From Monosporascus cannonballus (Eukaryota > Ascomycota > Sordariomycetes > Xylariales): DNA of 64,000 nt. Positions 36,306-49,689 of the stretch are shown here, one piece after another. The stretch covers positions 124,001 to 188,000 of the forward strand of contig QJNS01000133.1 in assembly GCA_004154925.1 (NCBI GenBank). The letters are read 5' to 3'. Every line of letters starts with the position of its first letter. Position 1 is the first letter of the stretch. The position numbers were made by a program, and so were the translations under genes. The notes beneath the pieces are model-generated. The model saw only the letters and a list, made by a program, of their open reading frames with translations, had not been told where the DNA came from and did no database searches.

Positions 36306-39300
36306 ATCAATAATTAAAAAATTGGTCGTTGTAACAAATATGTTAAAAATCGCTATTATTGTAATAATTCCGATATTCCGATCGACTTATTGCCTTGTAT
36401 TAGGAAAAAAAATTATTTAAACGAAAAGAAAACTATTATGGAAGATTTTTTCGGCAGCTTTAATAGAAAATAAAAATATCTAGCGCGTAAATAACGTAAT
36501 ATCGACAAGATTTTCGGTCGTTTTTTTTCGTTTACAATATTAAAAGAAATTTTTATAAAAAAGTTAAAATTATTAACGGCGGATTTTAGTCGATAAACGA
36601 GCTAGAAAAACAGAAACATATTACGGTCGAAATTATTATAACGGTTTTATTTGTTAACATTTAGAATTAATTTATTTTTGCAGACCTTAATTAAGAAATT
36701 ATTATTAGTAATTTTAGCGTTATTAATAAAAGTTCTTTAGTAGGCGTTAAGTATTTATAAGATTTTTTCTAAGTTTCTAAATATTTTCGTAATGCGAGTA
36801 ATTTCGTTATTTTGTTAAGTACTAAGTAAGTTCGTTTTTTTGTATATTGATAATTGTTTTTATCTTATTTTATTTCATATAAATTTGATAATATACGATA
36901 TTAACTTAAGTAAAGATATATAGAAAATTAAAGAAACCTTAATTGTCTATAAAAGCTTTAATAATTATTTCTTATCATTTTTTAAAAAATTTATATATAC
37001 CAATATATTTAAAATCTAATTTCTATTAGATTTTTTTGCTTCAATATTTTTTGTAGTAAGGTAAATTATCTTTTCTTTTTAGAAAATCAATTCTTTAAAC
37101 ATTTTTAGTTCTAATATTTATTTTTTGATTTTATAGGAAGTTTAAATTTTTATTTTTTAATATATATATTTAAATTTTTAACGTAAATATTATTTTACTA
37201 TTAATGATTTTATTATGTATATTTTGATAAAAATTAGACTTAAAACCAAAATGTGGATTTATTTGAATCGTTTTAATATTTTTATAATAATCAAGATTAT
37301 ATAAAAATTACGTAATAAATCTTTTTCAGTATAGTTATTTTGTTCGTAATTAATATAATATTATAAATAAGCCTTTAACGTTTAATTTAACCGTTCGATT
37401 CATTTGTTTATTTAAAGTTTGAATATATTGAATAATTGATCATTTAAATCGATTTGATTTATAAAACTTTACTAAAAGTTTTGAAATATACGTAAATCTT
37501 TTATTACAAATAATGTTTATATTAGTCTATATTTATCAATAACATGTTTTAAAAAATATATACTATGTATTTCGTATTAATATCTTTAATAAGGTAAAAA
37601 ATAAGAAAATATCGTAAGTTTATCGAGAATTAGAAAAATATTATCGCAATATATTTTTATTATTAGTTTCTTAAATAATGAAAATGTGGTATTAAATTTT
37701 ATAGTAATCAAGTATTATAGTTTTTTAACATTAATAATGGTTATAATTTTTATAAGATTTTTATCGTTATAATTTGATTTTATTATAAACGTTTTGCTGT
37801 TAACGTAATTTTAAACAATTATTATTATTGTTTTAAAAAATCGATAAGTACGTTGGAATTATTTTAAGATTTTGTATATCTATAGATACTTATGTAATTA
37901 ATATTTATATATATAGCGTATTAAGTTTATTTAATATTTTTTAAGAATTGTTTTTTTTAATTTTCGGTCAATTTTTATTTTATCTCTTATTTTTAATATA
38001 TGTTATATAGTACAACTCGTATTATCGTAATTTAGCCTCAGTATAAATATGTTTTAAAAGTAATATTACAAATTATATTGCTAATTTTACCTGTTTTTTT
38101 TAAAAAAAATTTAGTTGATTTTTTTTTAAAAAAAAACATTTGCTTTGTTATTTTTTTAAAGGTTTTTATTGATTTTAATAAAATCGAAATTTACCATTTT
38201 CTTTAATATATCGTAATTATCGTTTCGTAAGTTTTTAGTCGTAATAAAATAAATAAGATTTTAATAGTTCACATAAATCTTAACCTGACAAAGATTTTTT
38301 TTAAAAAAGTATCTAAATTCTAGAAAAGTTATATTAATAGCTAAAGAGTCTTTATTGGAAATAATATAACTAAATTGGGTTCTTTTTAATTTATACGAAA
38401 GAAATGTAACAAAATTTAATTTGTTTTAATTATTTCGTTATCCGGTTACTATATTTAATATATAGTTCGAAATATGAATTTTAAATTTAACAAGACGTTT
38501 TAAATCGTAATTCTAATTTCTTAAAATATTTCTTTTTATTTACGACGTCTATTAGAATTTTTTTCTTTTTTGATAAAGTTAATTGGAGATGTAACGTTTT
38601 TACTGAAACTTTGGATAAACTTTCTAAAATAATTAACAAATTTAAGAAATATTTATACTCTTTTAAATATAGTTGATCTTTGTTATTTTATAATTACAGC
38701 AATTTTCTTTAGATTTATTTTAATATTTTCTAAGGTAATGATATATTTTAGACTTTCTTTTTTTCTATTTTTAAAATCCGTTTTTTTGCGTTTATTAATA
38801 GTGAAGCGTTTTGAAAAATTTAACAAAGTTTATAAATATATGTTATACATGCTTTTTTACTTTTAAATAAATAAGAATGTGTTTAAGATAGCATATAATA
38901 AAAAAGTCAAGGTATTTTCGTAATATATAATTTATTATCCGTTAAGAAGTTATTAATACCTTCGGAAATTTTATTAATATAATTAAATATTTATATAATA
39001 TATATTTCGTTTAAGGATAATTTATTATTTGTATATTTTTTAAATATAACAAGATTATATTTATTTTAGTAATGAAAGATAATAAAATGCGATTTTTAAT
39101 AATAAAATTATTTAATTATTAATAATTAAAACCGAATCGTAATTTGTTATTTTTCAAGTACGAAAAATACAAAGTACTTTACAAATAGCTTTAAAAGTCA
39201 AATTTATATTTTAATCGATTTTTCGATATTTTTTGAACGTACGTAATTTATTTCTGTTAAAGTTTTAAATAAGGCAAAACTTTGCAAATAGGCTTTTTTA

Positions 39301-40924
39301 AAATATTTTGTTTGTAACTTTATTTATTAAATTTTAATAATTTCGTTTCGAATCGTTTTTTAAAAAACAATTTATATTAGTAATATTATAATAATATATT
39401 AATTACACTGATTTAATTTTAGAATTAGTCTTTTAAATAGTTATTTAATTGCTTAAATTCTTTTTAAACGATAATAACTGCATGTCGTATTTTTTGACAC
39501 TTATTATTTTTATATTTTATTTTTTAGGTAATAAGATATTTATTGTAGTTTTATATTTGCATATATTACTATTTCTAGTGGAATATTAAAATCTTAATTT
39601 TTTTATCTATTAACGAGGTATAAGCCGAATCTTACACGGCTAATATTCTCGTTAACTAAGGGTTCGTACTAATATAGTTTTGATAATCTTGAGATTATAT
39701 CGTAATTTTAAAACAAACTGATATCGAAATTAATTATTTAGTATTATTTTTAAATAGAGGTTTCGAAATAATTAATTTCACTTTGAATTTCTTCGCTTTT
39801 CTTGATACAAACCTGATTTTTAGAGTTGGTTAAAATATAAGATTTTAACTTATATTTCTACAATAATTCAAATGTATCAACAATATCTATCATAATATAA
39901 TTTTTGTCTAAAGCTTTAAACTCTATTATTATCATATATTAATACGTTTTAATATATATCTAAAGTAATATGGTTATTAACTCTTTTTATCGTCGTACTT
40001 ATAGCTCTTTTTAGAAATTTCTTTTAATTTCTCTAAGTTTCGTTATTTTTCGATTTTCTTATAAGCAATTCGTTTTCTTTTAATATTTTTTCGAATTTAT
40101 TAAATTCTATCCTTTTTTTCGAATAGTACGTTAAGATATTATATTTGTCGATTTTGTCGGCGTATTTACTTTTTTAGTTATATTAATTTCTTTAAATTAA
40201 TCTATAATTATTTTTTTTCTTTAGTACAGTTTTTTGTATAATATATAGCATTTTATTAAGCTGTTTATAACATATTATCCTTTTAATAAAGCTTTTAAAT
40301 AAGGTATCGAAATTTTTAGAACTTACTTTTTTCAGAAATTATAATAAATATTACTTAAAAATTAAGGTTTATAATATCTTTTTAGTAATATATTGTTACA
40401 GTATAATAAATTAACCTTTTTATAGATTAATAATTATTTTAAATATAAAAGTAAAAAAGGTTTTTCTAAGGATATTACCTTCTTTTTAGCTAATTCTATA
40501 AAGCTGTTCGCTTATTAATATCGTTTTATGGAGCAATAATTTGAAAGTATTAACACTACTATTTATTTATTTTGTTATTTTCGGTTTAATTAGAAAAATT
40601 CAAATTTTTTATCTATACGTATAATTCGTTAGTAAATAAACTCTTTTTATTTATTATATACTGGATATTCTTATCATCTATAATATATAACGTATATTTT
40701 GTCGTATCGGTCTGACATTTTAATATAAACGGCCTTTATTTACTTTTGATATTTTTTAATTATTTCTTTAAAGCGCATTACTATTTTAAGGTCTTTTAAG
40801 TTTATATTTTATCGTTTTATATTTTGTATTAAATTTTTTATCGCAACAACCTTTGCTTTTATTGGGCCTATATTATTTTAATAATCTTAATATTGTTTTT
40901 CTAGTTATCTTTAAACTATTTCTT

Positions 40925-41075
40925 CGATACAGATATATAGTATCACAGTCTCAAGTAGCATCTAGTAGATATATAGAGCAGAACAATGCGGTCAGTGCTC
41001 CAGCTGACAACTTTCCACTTTTAGTAGTGTAATAGCTACGTTCTTGTTCTCGTGTCGTAACATTTAGTTATCTTA
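40925..41075. other. Second unmutated island inside the outer Gypsy element
   Basis: About 150 bp of normal composition, including GATATATAG twice (about 40930 and 40969) and GCGGTCAGTGCTCCAGCTGAC. No matching ends were found. Origin unknown. Confidence 0.35.
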
Positions 41076-41821
41076 TCGTAACTTTTTAAGTTTCTGACAT
41101 TTATAAGCTTTATATTCTATATTTCTATAATTAAAATGTTTGACTTAATTCTTTTTTTATTTATAGATAATACCAAGTTTTATAAGTTCTACTACAGTAT
41201 TATGAGAAATAAAATATATATTTCGTTTTCTTTTCTAGTTCAGCTTAGTATAATTAAATTATAAAATGTACTGTCTTTTTTAACGTTTTTTAAACTGTCG
41301 ATTATCGATTTTAATTACCTCTGTAATATATATATTTAAAGTAATTAATCGTTCGATTTGAATAATCTTATTTCTTATATTATATTTTTACTTTTGATAA
41401 AATATATCGATAAGAGCGTTGATTTTGTTATTTTGTTATCCGACCTTAGTTGCAAAGTTTTTAAAAGTAATTCCGTATCTGAAAAGTGTTTTTTATAGTA
41501 ATTAAAATTTTTAGTTTATTGTAAATTATTTTTGGTTTACATTGCCGAAATTATTACGTAACCTATTTTCGAAATTAATATATAAATAAAAAATTTCGTT
41601 TGTAAATTTTTCTTTTCTCGACTTCTTTTTTCAAATAATTCTTTATTACAGGTTTAAATTAATTAGCCGCGTTTTTTATTAAGCATATTTTTATGGTCAA
41701 AATCTGATTTATTAACTTATTAAAAGGACAAAATCCACAGTAAATACGTATTTAGGTTAAAAGAGTTCGAAAGTTACTTTTTTAATATACGGTTCCGGTT
41801 TCTTAAATTTTATTTATAAGA

Positions 41822-42015
41822 TAATGGACAGCTGTGAGCTGGAGTAAGGTGATCTCCAACCAGTCGTAAAGCAGATTCCAAGAAGTGAGTGTATTAGATT
41901 ACTTCCATCTGGCGTTTCCCACTAGCTGTTAGATAGTGGATTTATATTAGTAGATAGATCGGTGGCTGATCGGTGGCTGGTCGGCTACCAGCCTCATCCT
42001 TATAGGAGCTGTATT
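41822..42015. other. Third unmutated island with a short internal tandem repeat
   Basis: About 190 bp of normal composition with GATCGGTGGCT repeated near 41958-41980. Both ends carry an ACAGCT-like word in opposite orientation (ggacagct at the left, agctgta at the right), so it may be a small inverted-repeat element, but no clear target duplication was found. Confidence 0.4.
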
Positions 42016-42213
42016 TTTACATTATTTTAATAAGAGAGATTTGTATAAATGGGACAGCTTTAACTTAATTAATGAATTGTTAAACTTTTGTTTCGAATTT
42101 TCGAATTCGAGCTTAAAGCTGCTAAATAAAGGTTTTTAAAGTATTAGTTGATATTTTAATAATATTAAATATTATTTAAACTCCTCCAGTATTATTAAAT
42201 AAAATTTATAACG

Positions 42214-42894
42214 TATAACGTCTAAGAGTTTAACTAATTATTAAATCTAAGTTTTACGAGTTTATGTTAATAAAATATTGTAGAATTTAAGTAATAAATA
42301 TAATAACTGGTTACGTTTCGTAATACTGAAAATATTTTAAATAATGAAATATTATTACAAACTGTTGTTATTAAAGATATAGAAATAACAAGCGTATATA
42401 TGTGACGGCTAGGCGGTTTAACCAATTATTAAACCTTAAGTCGAGGGGTTTATGTTAGCAGGAGTATCGTGGGAATCTGAGCAATAGATACAGTAATCGT
42501 GTTACGTCTCGTAATACCAAGGATGCCTTGGGTAACGAATTGTTATTGCAAGCTGAAGCTATCTAAACTATGGGAATAATGAGCGTATATATCCTTTCAT
42601 GGATCTCGTTGGATCCCTTAGATCACTCCGGATCTATATCACGTGATTTCGACCCACTTGGGTCCTGTTTCGATCATCAAGTGACCGTTTTCCGAGACCC
42701 TTCCTTGGCTGGGTCATAACAATATATATCTTACGTAAGTTAACTAAATCTTAATTGAATATCTTGAAGTTAAAATAAATTTAATTCCATGAGATATAAT
42801 TGGTTCTAAATAGATTTATTTAGATTTTAATGCTAAGAGAAATCCAAATTACGTGATTTCTTTTGTGCGACTGGTCTTAGCCTAGGTCATAACA
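42214..42894 (-). repeat. 5' LTR of the outer Gypsy element, split by a solo LTR
   Basis: The parts 42214-42400 and 42727-42894 together make one LTR of about 355 bp matching 23248-23621. It begins TATAACGTCTAAGAGTTTAA (mutated TGTGACGGC) and ends CCTAGGTCATAACA. The right part is much less mutated than the left. Confidence 0.85.
42401..42721 (-). mobile_element. Young solo LTR of the same Gypsy superfamily, almost unmutated
   Basis: A 321-bp LTR runs from TGTGACGGCTAGGCGGTTTA to GCTGGGTCATAACA and is flanked by ATATA on both sides (42396-42400 and 42722-42726). Its composition is normal, unlike all surrounding sequence. It sits in the LTR of the outer element. A lone LTR arises when the two LTRs of an insertion recombine and delete the interior. 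Confidence 0.88.
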
Positions 42895-43231
42895 TATATT
42901 AATAGGACAAAAATGTGGTCTCATTTCCTCTTGACTAGCAAAACTCATAGTGTTTAACAACAACTTTTAAATTAAAATTAAATTTACAATATTATAAGCG
43001 CAATGCTACTTGATACCGTTTTAACAGGCCTAATAATATATTGAAATCTGATTATAATAGAGTTCGACAATTAGATCAATATATTTGAAGTACATATTGT
43101 TTAATTTAAATATAATATGTTTAAAATTTTATCTATAAAACGTTTACGCATTTAACTTCGCAAATAATTTACAAAGTGTCGAGAATAGTTTGCAATTATC
43201 GTTCCTTGGGCAATTGTTTGCAAAATTTTAT

Positions 43232-43616
43232 TGTTACGACCTGACAACCCACGGCCTCCAGGAACGGTCGCAACGGAGAAGGCCAAGAAAACTATGTGGA
43301 TCAGGTCACGTAATGGATCACCAGCTTATTGGTGGTGAGCCAGTAAGCCGGATCACTAACTTACTGGTGGTAAGCTAATAAGCCGGATTACCAACTTACT
43401 GGTGGTAATTCAGCTAAAAGAAAAAGATATATATGCTTATTAATTCCATAATTTAAATAATTTTAATTTGTAATAATAATTCGTTACTTACAGTATTTTT
43501 ATTATTACGAAATATAATATGTTATTATATTATTATTTAGATTTTTATGATATTCTTATTAATATAAATTCGTTAACTTAAGGTTTAATAATTGGTTAAA
43601 CCGTTTAGCCGTTATA
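43232..43616 (+). repeat. First LTR of the composite Gypsy element, half unmutated
   Basis: Begins TGTTACGACCTGACAACC and ends CGTTTAGCCGTTATA. Its first 190 bp are of normal composition and the rest is AT-rich. It contains three tandem 35-bp units (43315-43414). Confidence 0.88.
43315..43414 (+). repeat. Three 35-bp tandem repeats inside the LTR
   Basis: Units start at 43315, 43350 and 43385 with GGATCACCAG, GGATCACTAA and GGATTACCAA. Each contains a CTTAxTGGTGGTAAG-like inverted word, so each unit can form a small hairpin. The same units are seen, mutated, in the LTR at 53688 (about 53770-53875) but not in the LTRs of the element at 28779. Confidence 0.85.
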
Positions 43617-43676
43617 CGTTACAAATTTTTATTTAATAATACCGTTAAATTTTAAGTAATATTTAATATTATCAAA

Positions 43677-46600
43677 ATGTCGACCAGTATTTAAAAAACC
43701 CTTATTTAATAGCTTTAGATTCGAATTCGAAAATTAGAAAAAGAAATCCGATAATTTAAAGTTATACTTATTTAATTTTTTTTAATTTGTATAAAACCAA
43801 AAAAAATAAAACTTTACTATACAAAAGGTAACTTTTACATTATTTTAATTTAGGCATAAGTTTACTTTCGATTCCTAAATCTTAATAATTTAATAAATAT
43901 AATTTTAATAATAAAAATATGTTTAATAAACAATGCGGCTAATTAATTTAAACTTATTATAAAAACTTTCTTAAAAATAAAAAAAGTAAATAAAAATATT
44001 TTATTAATAAAACTCTTTTAATTTATATTAATTTTAAAAATGAAATACATAATAATTTCGGCAATCCGAATAAAAAACGATTAACGGCTTAATAATTTTT
44101 ATAATTCCGATAAAAAGAATTTGCATTTAAATATACCGTAACTTTTAAAAGTTTTACGGTTAAGGTAAAATAAGGAGTTAATAAAGCCGATATTTTTATT
44201 AATATATTTTATAAAGGATTAAAAAATAATCTAAAAAATAAAATTATTCGAATTAAGCGATTAATTACTTTAAACCGGCATATTATAAAAGTAATTAAAA
44301 TTAATAACCAATAATTTGAAAAATAATAAAAAAAAAGGATAATATGTTTTACGTTTTAAATATAATAAGTTTAATTAAGAGAAAAAAACGTACCTTTTAT
44401 TTTTTACAGAACGGCGCCAAAATTTATAGAATTTGACATTATTTATAAATAAAATTAAAGTTAGATTAAATACTTTAATTATGGCAAAATAAGATATAAA
44501 GCTTATAAATATAAAAAACTTAAAAGGTTACGATAAGATAATTAAATCCTTATACCGGAAAGATAATTTAAAGATAATTAAAAAAATAATAATAAAGTTA
44601 TTAACATAATCCAAATTAAATATATATCAGGTTTACGACAAAATTTTAATTAGAATTATTACGACAAAGAATTTGACGAAAAATGCGAAAAGTTAAAAAG
44701 CTGGTTCGATAGATATTACGAATATAATAAAAGGCGTTATAAAGATAATTATATAAGTACCGGAAATAAATAAAAAAGTTTTATCCCGAAATATTTAATT
44801 AATATAGTAAAATGTACGTTATATATTGTCGACGACGAAAATATTCCGGTTACGAAAAATGGAAATAACATATTTACGTACGAATTACTTAAATATATTA
44901 TAAAGGATTTAATTTTCCAAACCGTACCGGATATATTAAAAATAATAAATAATAATATTAATAATTTCGAATTATAACGTTAAGAAATATTTAGCAATTA
45001 GCCGAAATAAAACATTAACTTAAAAAAAATAATACGAATAAAAAAGCTTTTTTTATTATTATAAATAATATACTTATTAAACGGAAAAAAGGTTAATCCA
45101 GCATACGGTAAAAAAATATTATTAAAAAATTATTACTGATTTTTATTTTTAATTAGAATTTATTATAGATTTCCAAAAAAAGTTATTAAAAAAATAGGTT
45201 AATTTATAAAAGATTTTTGAAACAATAACCAAAACGATACATAATAAAATATAATTGTAAACATAAAAAATAATTTATTTAATAAGGAGAAAAATTATAC
45301 AAAAATTAAAAATAATTAATATGGTTCGAAAAAATAATACGCCGATAATAACGATAAATATAATAACTTAATGTATTAAACGAAGACATATAAATAAAGC
45401 TTAATAAATTTAACTAAAAATTAAGAGAAAAAGGTTATTTATAAAACAATTATAAAATAACGAAACCCAAAGAAATTAAAAGGAATTTCCGAAAAAGGCT
45501 TTAAACGTAACAATAAAAAAGGTTAAAAATTTTATTATTTTGAAAATATAAATCGGAATATATTAATATATTATATTGGTAGATTACGGAACTGTAAGCA
45601 AAAATTGTATTATACTAAATATAATTAATAAGTTTAAATTATTATGGAAATATAAGTTAAAACCTTATATAATAACGAATGCCGAAAGTTCGAAATTTGC
45701 TTACGATAACGGAATAATTATACGCAAAATTAATTATTTTAAGATTTTTATTAAAAAACGATATTAAACAATTAATTTCAATATTATTTTATTCGAAAAT
45801 TACGATATAATTTTAGGATTATTATGGATACGCCAGTACGGAATTTTAATTAACGAAAAATTTAGTTAAGTAAAATTTATTTTATTTTTTATTAATTAAT
45901 AAAAAAGAAAAAATTAAGATTTTAATATTTGATTAATAATAATAACGAATATAAATATAAGAATATGATAAATACTTTATTATTTAAAGGAATAAAATAT
46001 AAAAAAGAAAATAAATATCCAAAAAATACGATATATTATTTTTATTATTAAAGCAAAATTAAAATAATTAAATAACGATTTAAAATAACAAAAATAATAA
46101 CTTAAAGAATTAAAAAATTTGATTAATATATTATTATAATATTACATATATAAATAGGTTTTTAAAAAGGAATTCGATATAAAGTTATTAAAATATAGTA
46201 AATAAAATTATAAAATAATTTTTAAAAAAGGATTTTCGATAAAGTTTTACCTTATTTATAATTTTAATAAAAAGGAATTACGTATTTTTAAAACATATTG
46301 GGAAAATGAATTATAAAAAAATAAATTTAACTTTCGAAGTTACCGGCAAAATACTGTATGTTTTTCGTATTTAAAAAAATAAGATATTGGAATTTATAAT
46401 TAATTATTAATAATTAAATTACATTATTATTATGGATTAAATATTATTATATTTAATTACGGAAATAAAAACCCGATTTTACGAAATCAAATAATTTATA
46501 ATATTTAATTTACGAAATAAATATAACCTTATTAGAATTAAAAAGAAATACGAATAAAACATAATTTTTAAAACGAAATACAAATTATTTAAATATTTAA

Positions 46601-48900
46601 TTGTATTAATAAAATTTACGAATGTATTAATAATTTTTGATAGATAATAAATTACTTATTATAAAGATATTTTAATATTTTTGTTATTTATTATTTCGAA
46701 AATATTCTTATTTTTTTAAAAACAGAAAAATTATATGTAAAATATATTTATAAAGTTTTTAAAATTTTATAAAACTCAAAATTATTTATTAATACGGAAA
46801 AAAATTTATTTCCATATACAAAAAATAAAATATTTGGAATATATGATTACTTTAAAATATATTAAAATAAACTTTAAAAAAATCGTTCTAATTATAAAAT
46901 AATAAACGTTAACGATAATTAAGGAAGTATAAATATTTTTTAAATTTGCTAATTATTACAGAAAATTTATTCGAAATTTAATAAAATAATTATATTTTTA
47001 ATAAAATTTACGAAAAATAAATAAATAAACGTTAAATACGGAAAAAATATTTTAAAATATTAAGAATACGATTATTAACGAAATAATATTAATTATATAT
47101 AATTTAAATCGTTCCGTTAAATTAAAAATTAATATTTCGGATTACGTATTAAACGTAATAATCGGATAACGAAATAATTAAAATAAATTATACCTTATTA
47201 TATTTTTTTCGTATAAATTAAAAAAAACCGAACTTAATTACGGTATTTCAAATAAGGGATTTATGGTTATTATTATGGTATTTCGGGAGTTTAAGTATTT
47301 CTTAAAAGGAAATTTATATTAAATTAAAATTCTACCTAATTTATTACGATTAAAAAAGTTATAAAACGATAATTTTAATATATAAACAAATTAGCAAATT
47401 TTAACTTCCGTATTATTTATAAAAAAAGTTTTAAAAAAAGCAAAATAAATATCGTAAATAAATAGTTAAATTTCGAAAACAATTAATTAAAATTAACTAT
47501 ATAATTTTTGATATTATTATAAAAATATATTTACGTTTATAACAAATGGTAATAATTCGGGTAATACTTTACGATATATATTAAAAGATTTAATGATATA
47601 ACGATAATTTTTTAATAAAGTAAAAAATAAATAAAGTATAAGTTCTAGAAAAGTATTAAAAAAATATAATAAGAAAAATATATAAATACAAATTATATAA
47701 ATATTTAAAGATTTATAAAACCTTAAAACGATTTTAATATATATATTTTTTTTTCTTAAAATAAAATTCCTAATATAATTAATTATACGGTAATATGATA
47801 TTTATATTAAAATAAAGGTTGGACGACAAAAGTTATACGGAAAACTATAATTATTATTAATTATAAAACGATTATAATATTTAATTATATTTAATTTTAT
47901 TATTAAAATTTTTATGTTAAAAAATTTAATTACGGAAATATATTACGATAATATTTTTGAAATCGTTAATCAATTTATAAAGTTTTTATTTTTTATAATA
48001 TTACGAAAATATAAACGCCAAATAATTAATATATATTTTTTAAATATATTTTTAACATTTACGAATTATTAATAGAAATTATATTAAATAAAGGATTAAT
48101 ATTTATATTTAAGTTTTGGTAAAATTTTATAATATAAATCGGCTAAAATCATAAATTATTTAACGTATTTAAACTTTAAATAAATAAATAAATAAAATAC
48201 ATAAACCAAATTTTAAAAATTTATTTATAATATTATATTAATTACGAATAAAATAATTAAATTAAAAAGTTATTAATTATTATGAAAATATTAAGATAAT
48301 ATTTATAAATGCAAATTTAGGTTTTATTTTCAAAATTTGTCAAAAAATACGTAACAATAATTTAATTAATATCAAAATATTTTTTATATTAAAATAGTTA
48401 TAAGAATTATATTAAAAAATAAAATTAAAATTAAAATTTATACGGAATTAAATAAATAAATATTATAACCAAAAACGGTTAAAAGGATTAATTTTTTAAA
48501 AAAGGGAAATAATTTTTCTCGTTACAAAAAATATTTAAAATAAATAATTTAATAAAGAATTCGATTTTAAATATATTGGTCCATACAAAATTATTAAGAA
48601 AACCTTAAAAAATAATTATTAATTAAAGTTTTTACCAAAAGTTAAATTTAATTTAATTTTCCATGTTTTTTTATTCGAATTACTAATAAATATAATCAAA
48701 ATATATACGGAATAAAACGACGTAAAAATAAAAAACGAATAAGCATATAAAATGGAAAAAATATTTAATATATGAAAATAAAATAAATTTACTTAATACC
48801 TAATTAAATAAAAAAATATATAAATTTTAAAAATACCTAGAAATCCGTTAAAAATTTTATTAACGCTTAACGCCTATTAAAACCTTTTTATTAATAACGG
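43677..48900 (+). pseudogene. Gag-pol remnant of the first composite interior
   Basis: A gag-like start ATG-TCG-ACC-AGT lies at 43677, 60 bp after the LTR, and meets a stop within six codons. The retropepsin segment around 45576-45767 is the longest intact stretch (MVDYGTVSKNCI, then LKPYIITNAES). RT, RNase H and integrase follow in the same order as in the 28779 element, and a chromodomain remnant lies at about 48740-48890. No complete frame remains. Confidence 0.75.
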
Positions 48901-49362
48901 CGAAATTACTCAAAATAATAATATTTTAATTTACGAAATTTATAAAAGGAAATCTTTAATTTACCGTATTTTAATTAATAACGTTTATTTTTTTAAGGTT
49001 TAAACTTTAATTACGGATTCCGATTTGAATTATGCAAAATTATTGGAATTATTTAAAAATTAAAAGATATAATTAATAAGTTTTACATCTTAAGATTAAT
49101 AATATTAACGTTAATAACGTATATAAAAAAACGCGTAAAAGTTTCGGATAAAGATTTTTTGGTAATTAAATTATTAAATAAAACAAAAACAAAGATATTA
49201 TGTTAAAACTTACGAATTTAATTAAATTAACTAAGGTAAGTTATTATTCGGATTTACGAAAACGACGTTTGGATATACCAAAAAACATATTAAAAATATA
49301 TAGAAAAAAGTTTACTAAGAAAAAAAAATCTTAAGGATAAGATTTTGGGAAAAAGGAAATCG

Positions 49363-49689
49363 TATTACGATTTAATAAGTTACGGCTTTTAAAAATGGTT
49401 ATAACGGAAAAAATTAAAAAAAATTATATAAATTAGGTTACATAATAAATTACCAACTTATTATTAATTTATTAATAATAATCCAGTTAAAAATATATAT
49501 ATATATGTTTATTAATTTTATAATTTGGATAATTTTAGCTTATAATAATAATTCGTTATTTAAGATATTTTTGGTATTACGAAACGTAATACGTTATTAT
49601 ATTTATTACTCAGATTCCTACGATACTCCTGTTAACATAAATCCGTCGACTTAAGGTTTAATAGTTGGTTAAACCGCTTAGCCGTTACA
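49363..49689 (+). repeat. Middle LTR shared by the two interiors
   Basis: Begins TATTACGATTTAATAAG and ends CGCTTAGCCGTTACA. It is shorter (327 bp) than the outer two because most of the 35-bp units are missing. It is followed directly by retropepsin-coding sequence, without primer-binding site or gag. Confidence 0.85.

Larger units (their letters stand above)
35925..42213 (-). pseudogene. Internal (gag-pol) region of the outer Gypsy element
   Basis: This 6.3 kb is T-rich on the plus strand and carries no open frame. Reverse-complement matches to the forward Gypsy copies (RNase H about 38200-38290, RT about 39130-39300) show it is the pol region read leftward. Three islands of normal base composition interrupt it (36062-36305, 40925-41075, 41822-42015). 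Confidence 0.7.
23248..42894 (-). mobile_element. Outer Gypsy LTR retrotransposon in reverse orientation, heavily mutated, with nested insertions
   Basis: On the minus strand this is a complete element. Its 3' LTR is 23248-23621 and its 5' LTR is 42214-42894, the latter split by a younger solo LTR. The flanks are TACAT (23243-23247) and TATAT (42895-42899), a 5-bp duplication differing by one C to T change. Internal sequence is 23622-23697 plus 35925-42213. Reverse-strand matches to the forward Gypsy copy prove orientation and family: around 38200-38290 to the RNase H region near 33010-33090, around 39130-39300 to the RT region near 31945-32100, and after the 5' LTR to the sequence following the 43232 LTR. 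The + strand is T-rich here and A-rich elsewhere in the block, as expected for an inverted copy. Without inserts the element is about 7.1 kb. No frame survives. Confidence 0.85.

Noticed and set aside
43315..43414. CRISPR-like direct repeats
   Set aside because: The 35-bp units are contiguous with no unique spacers, lie inside an LTR, and the genome is eukaryotic.
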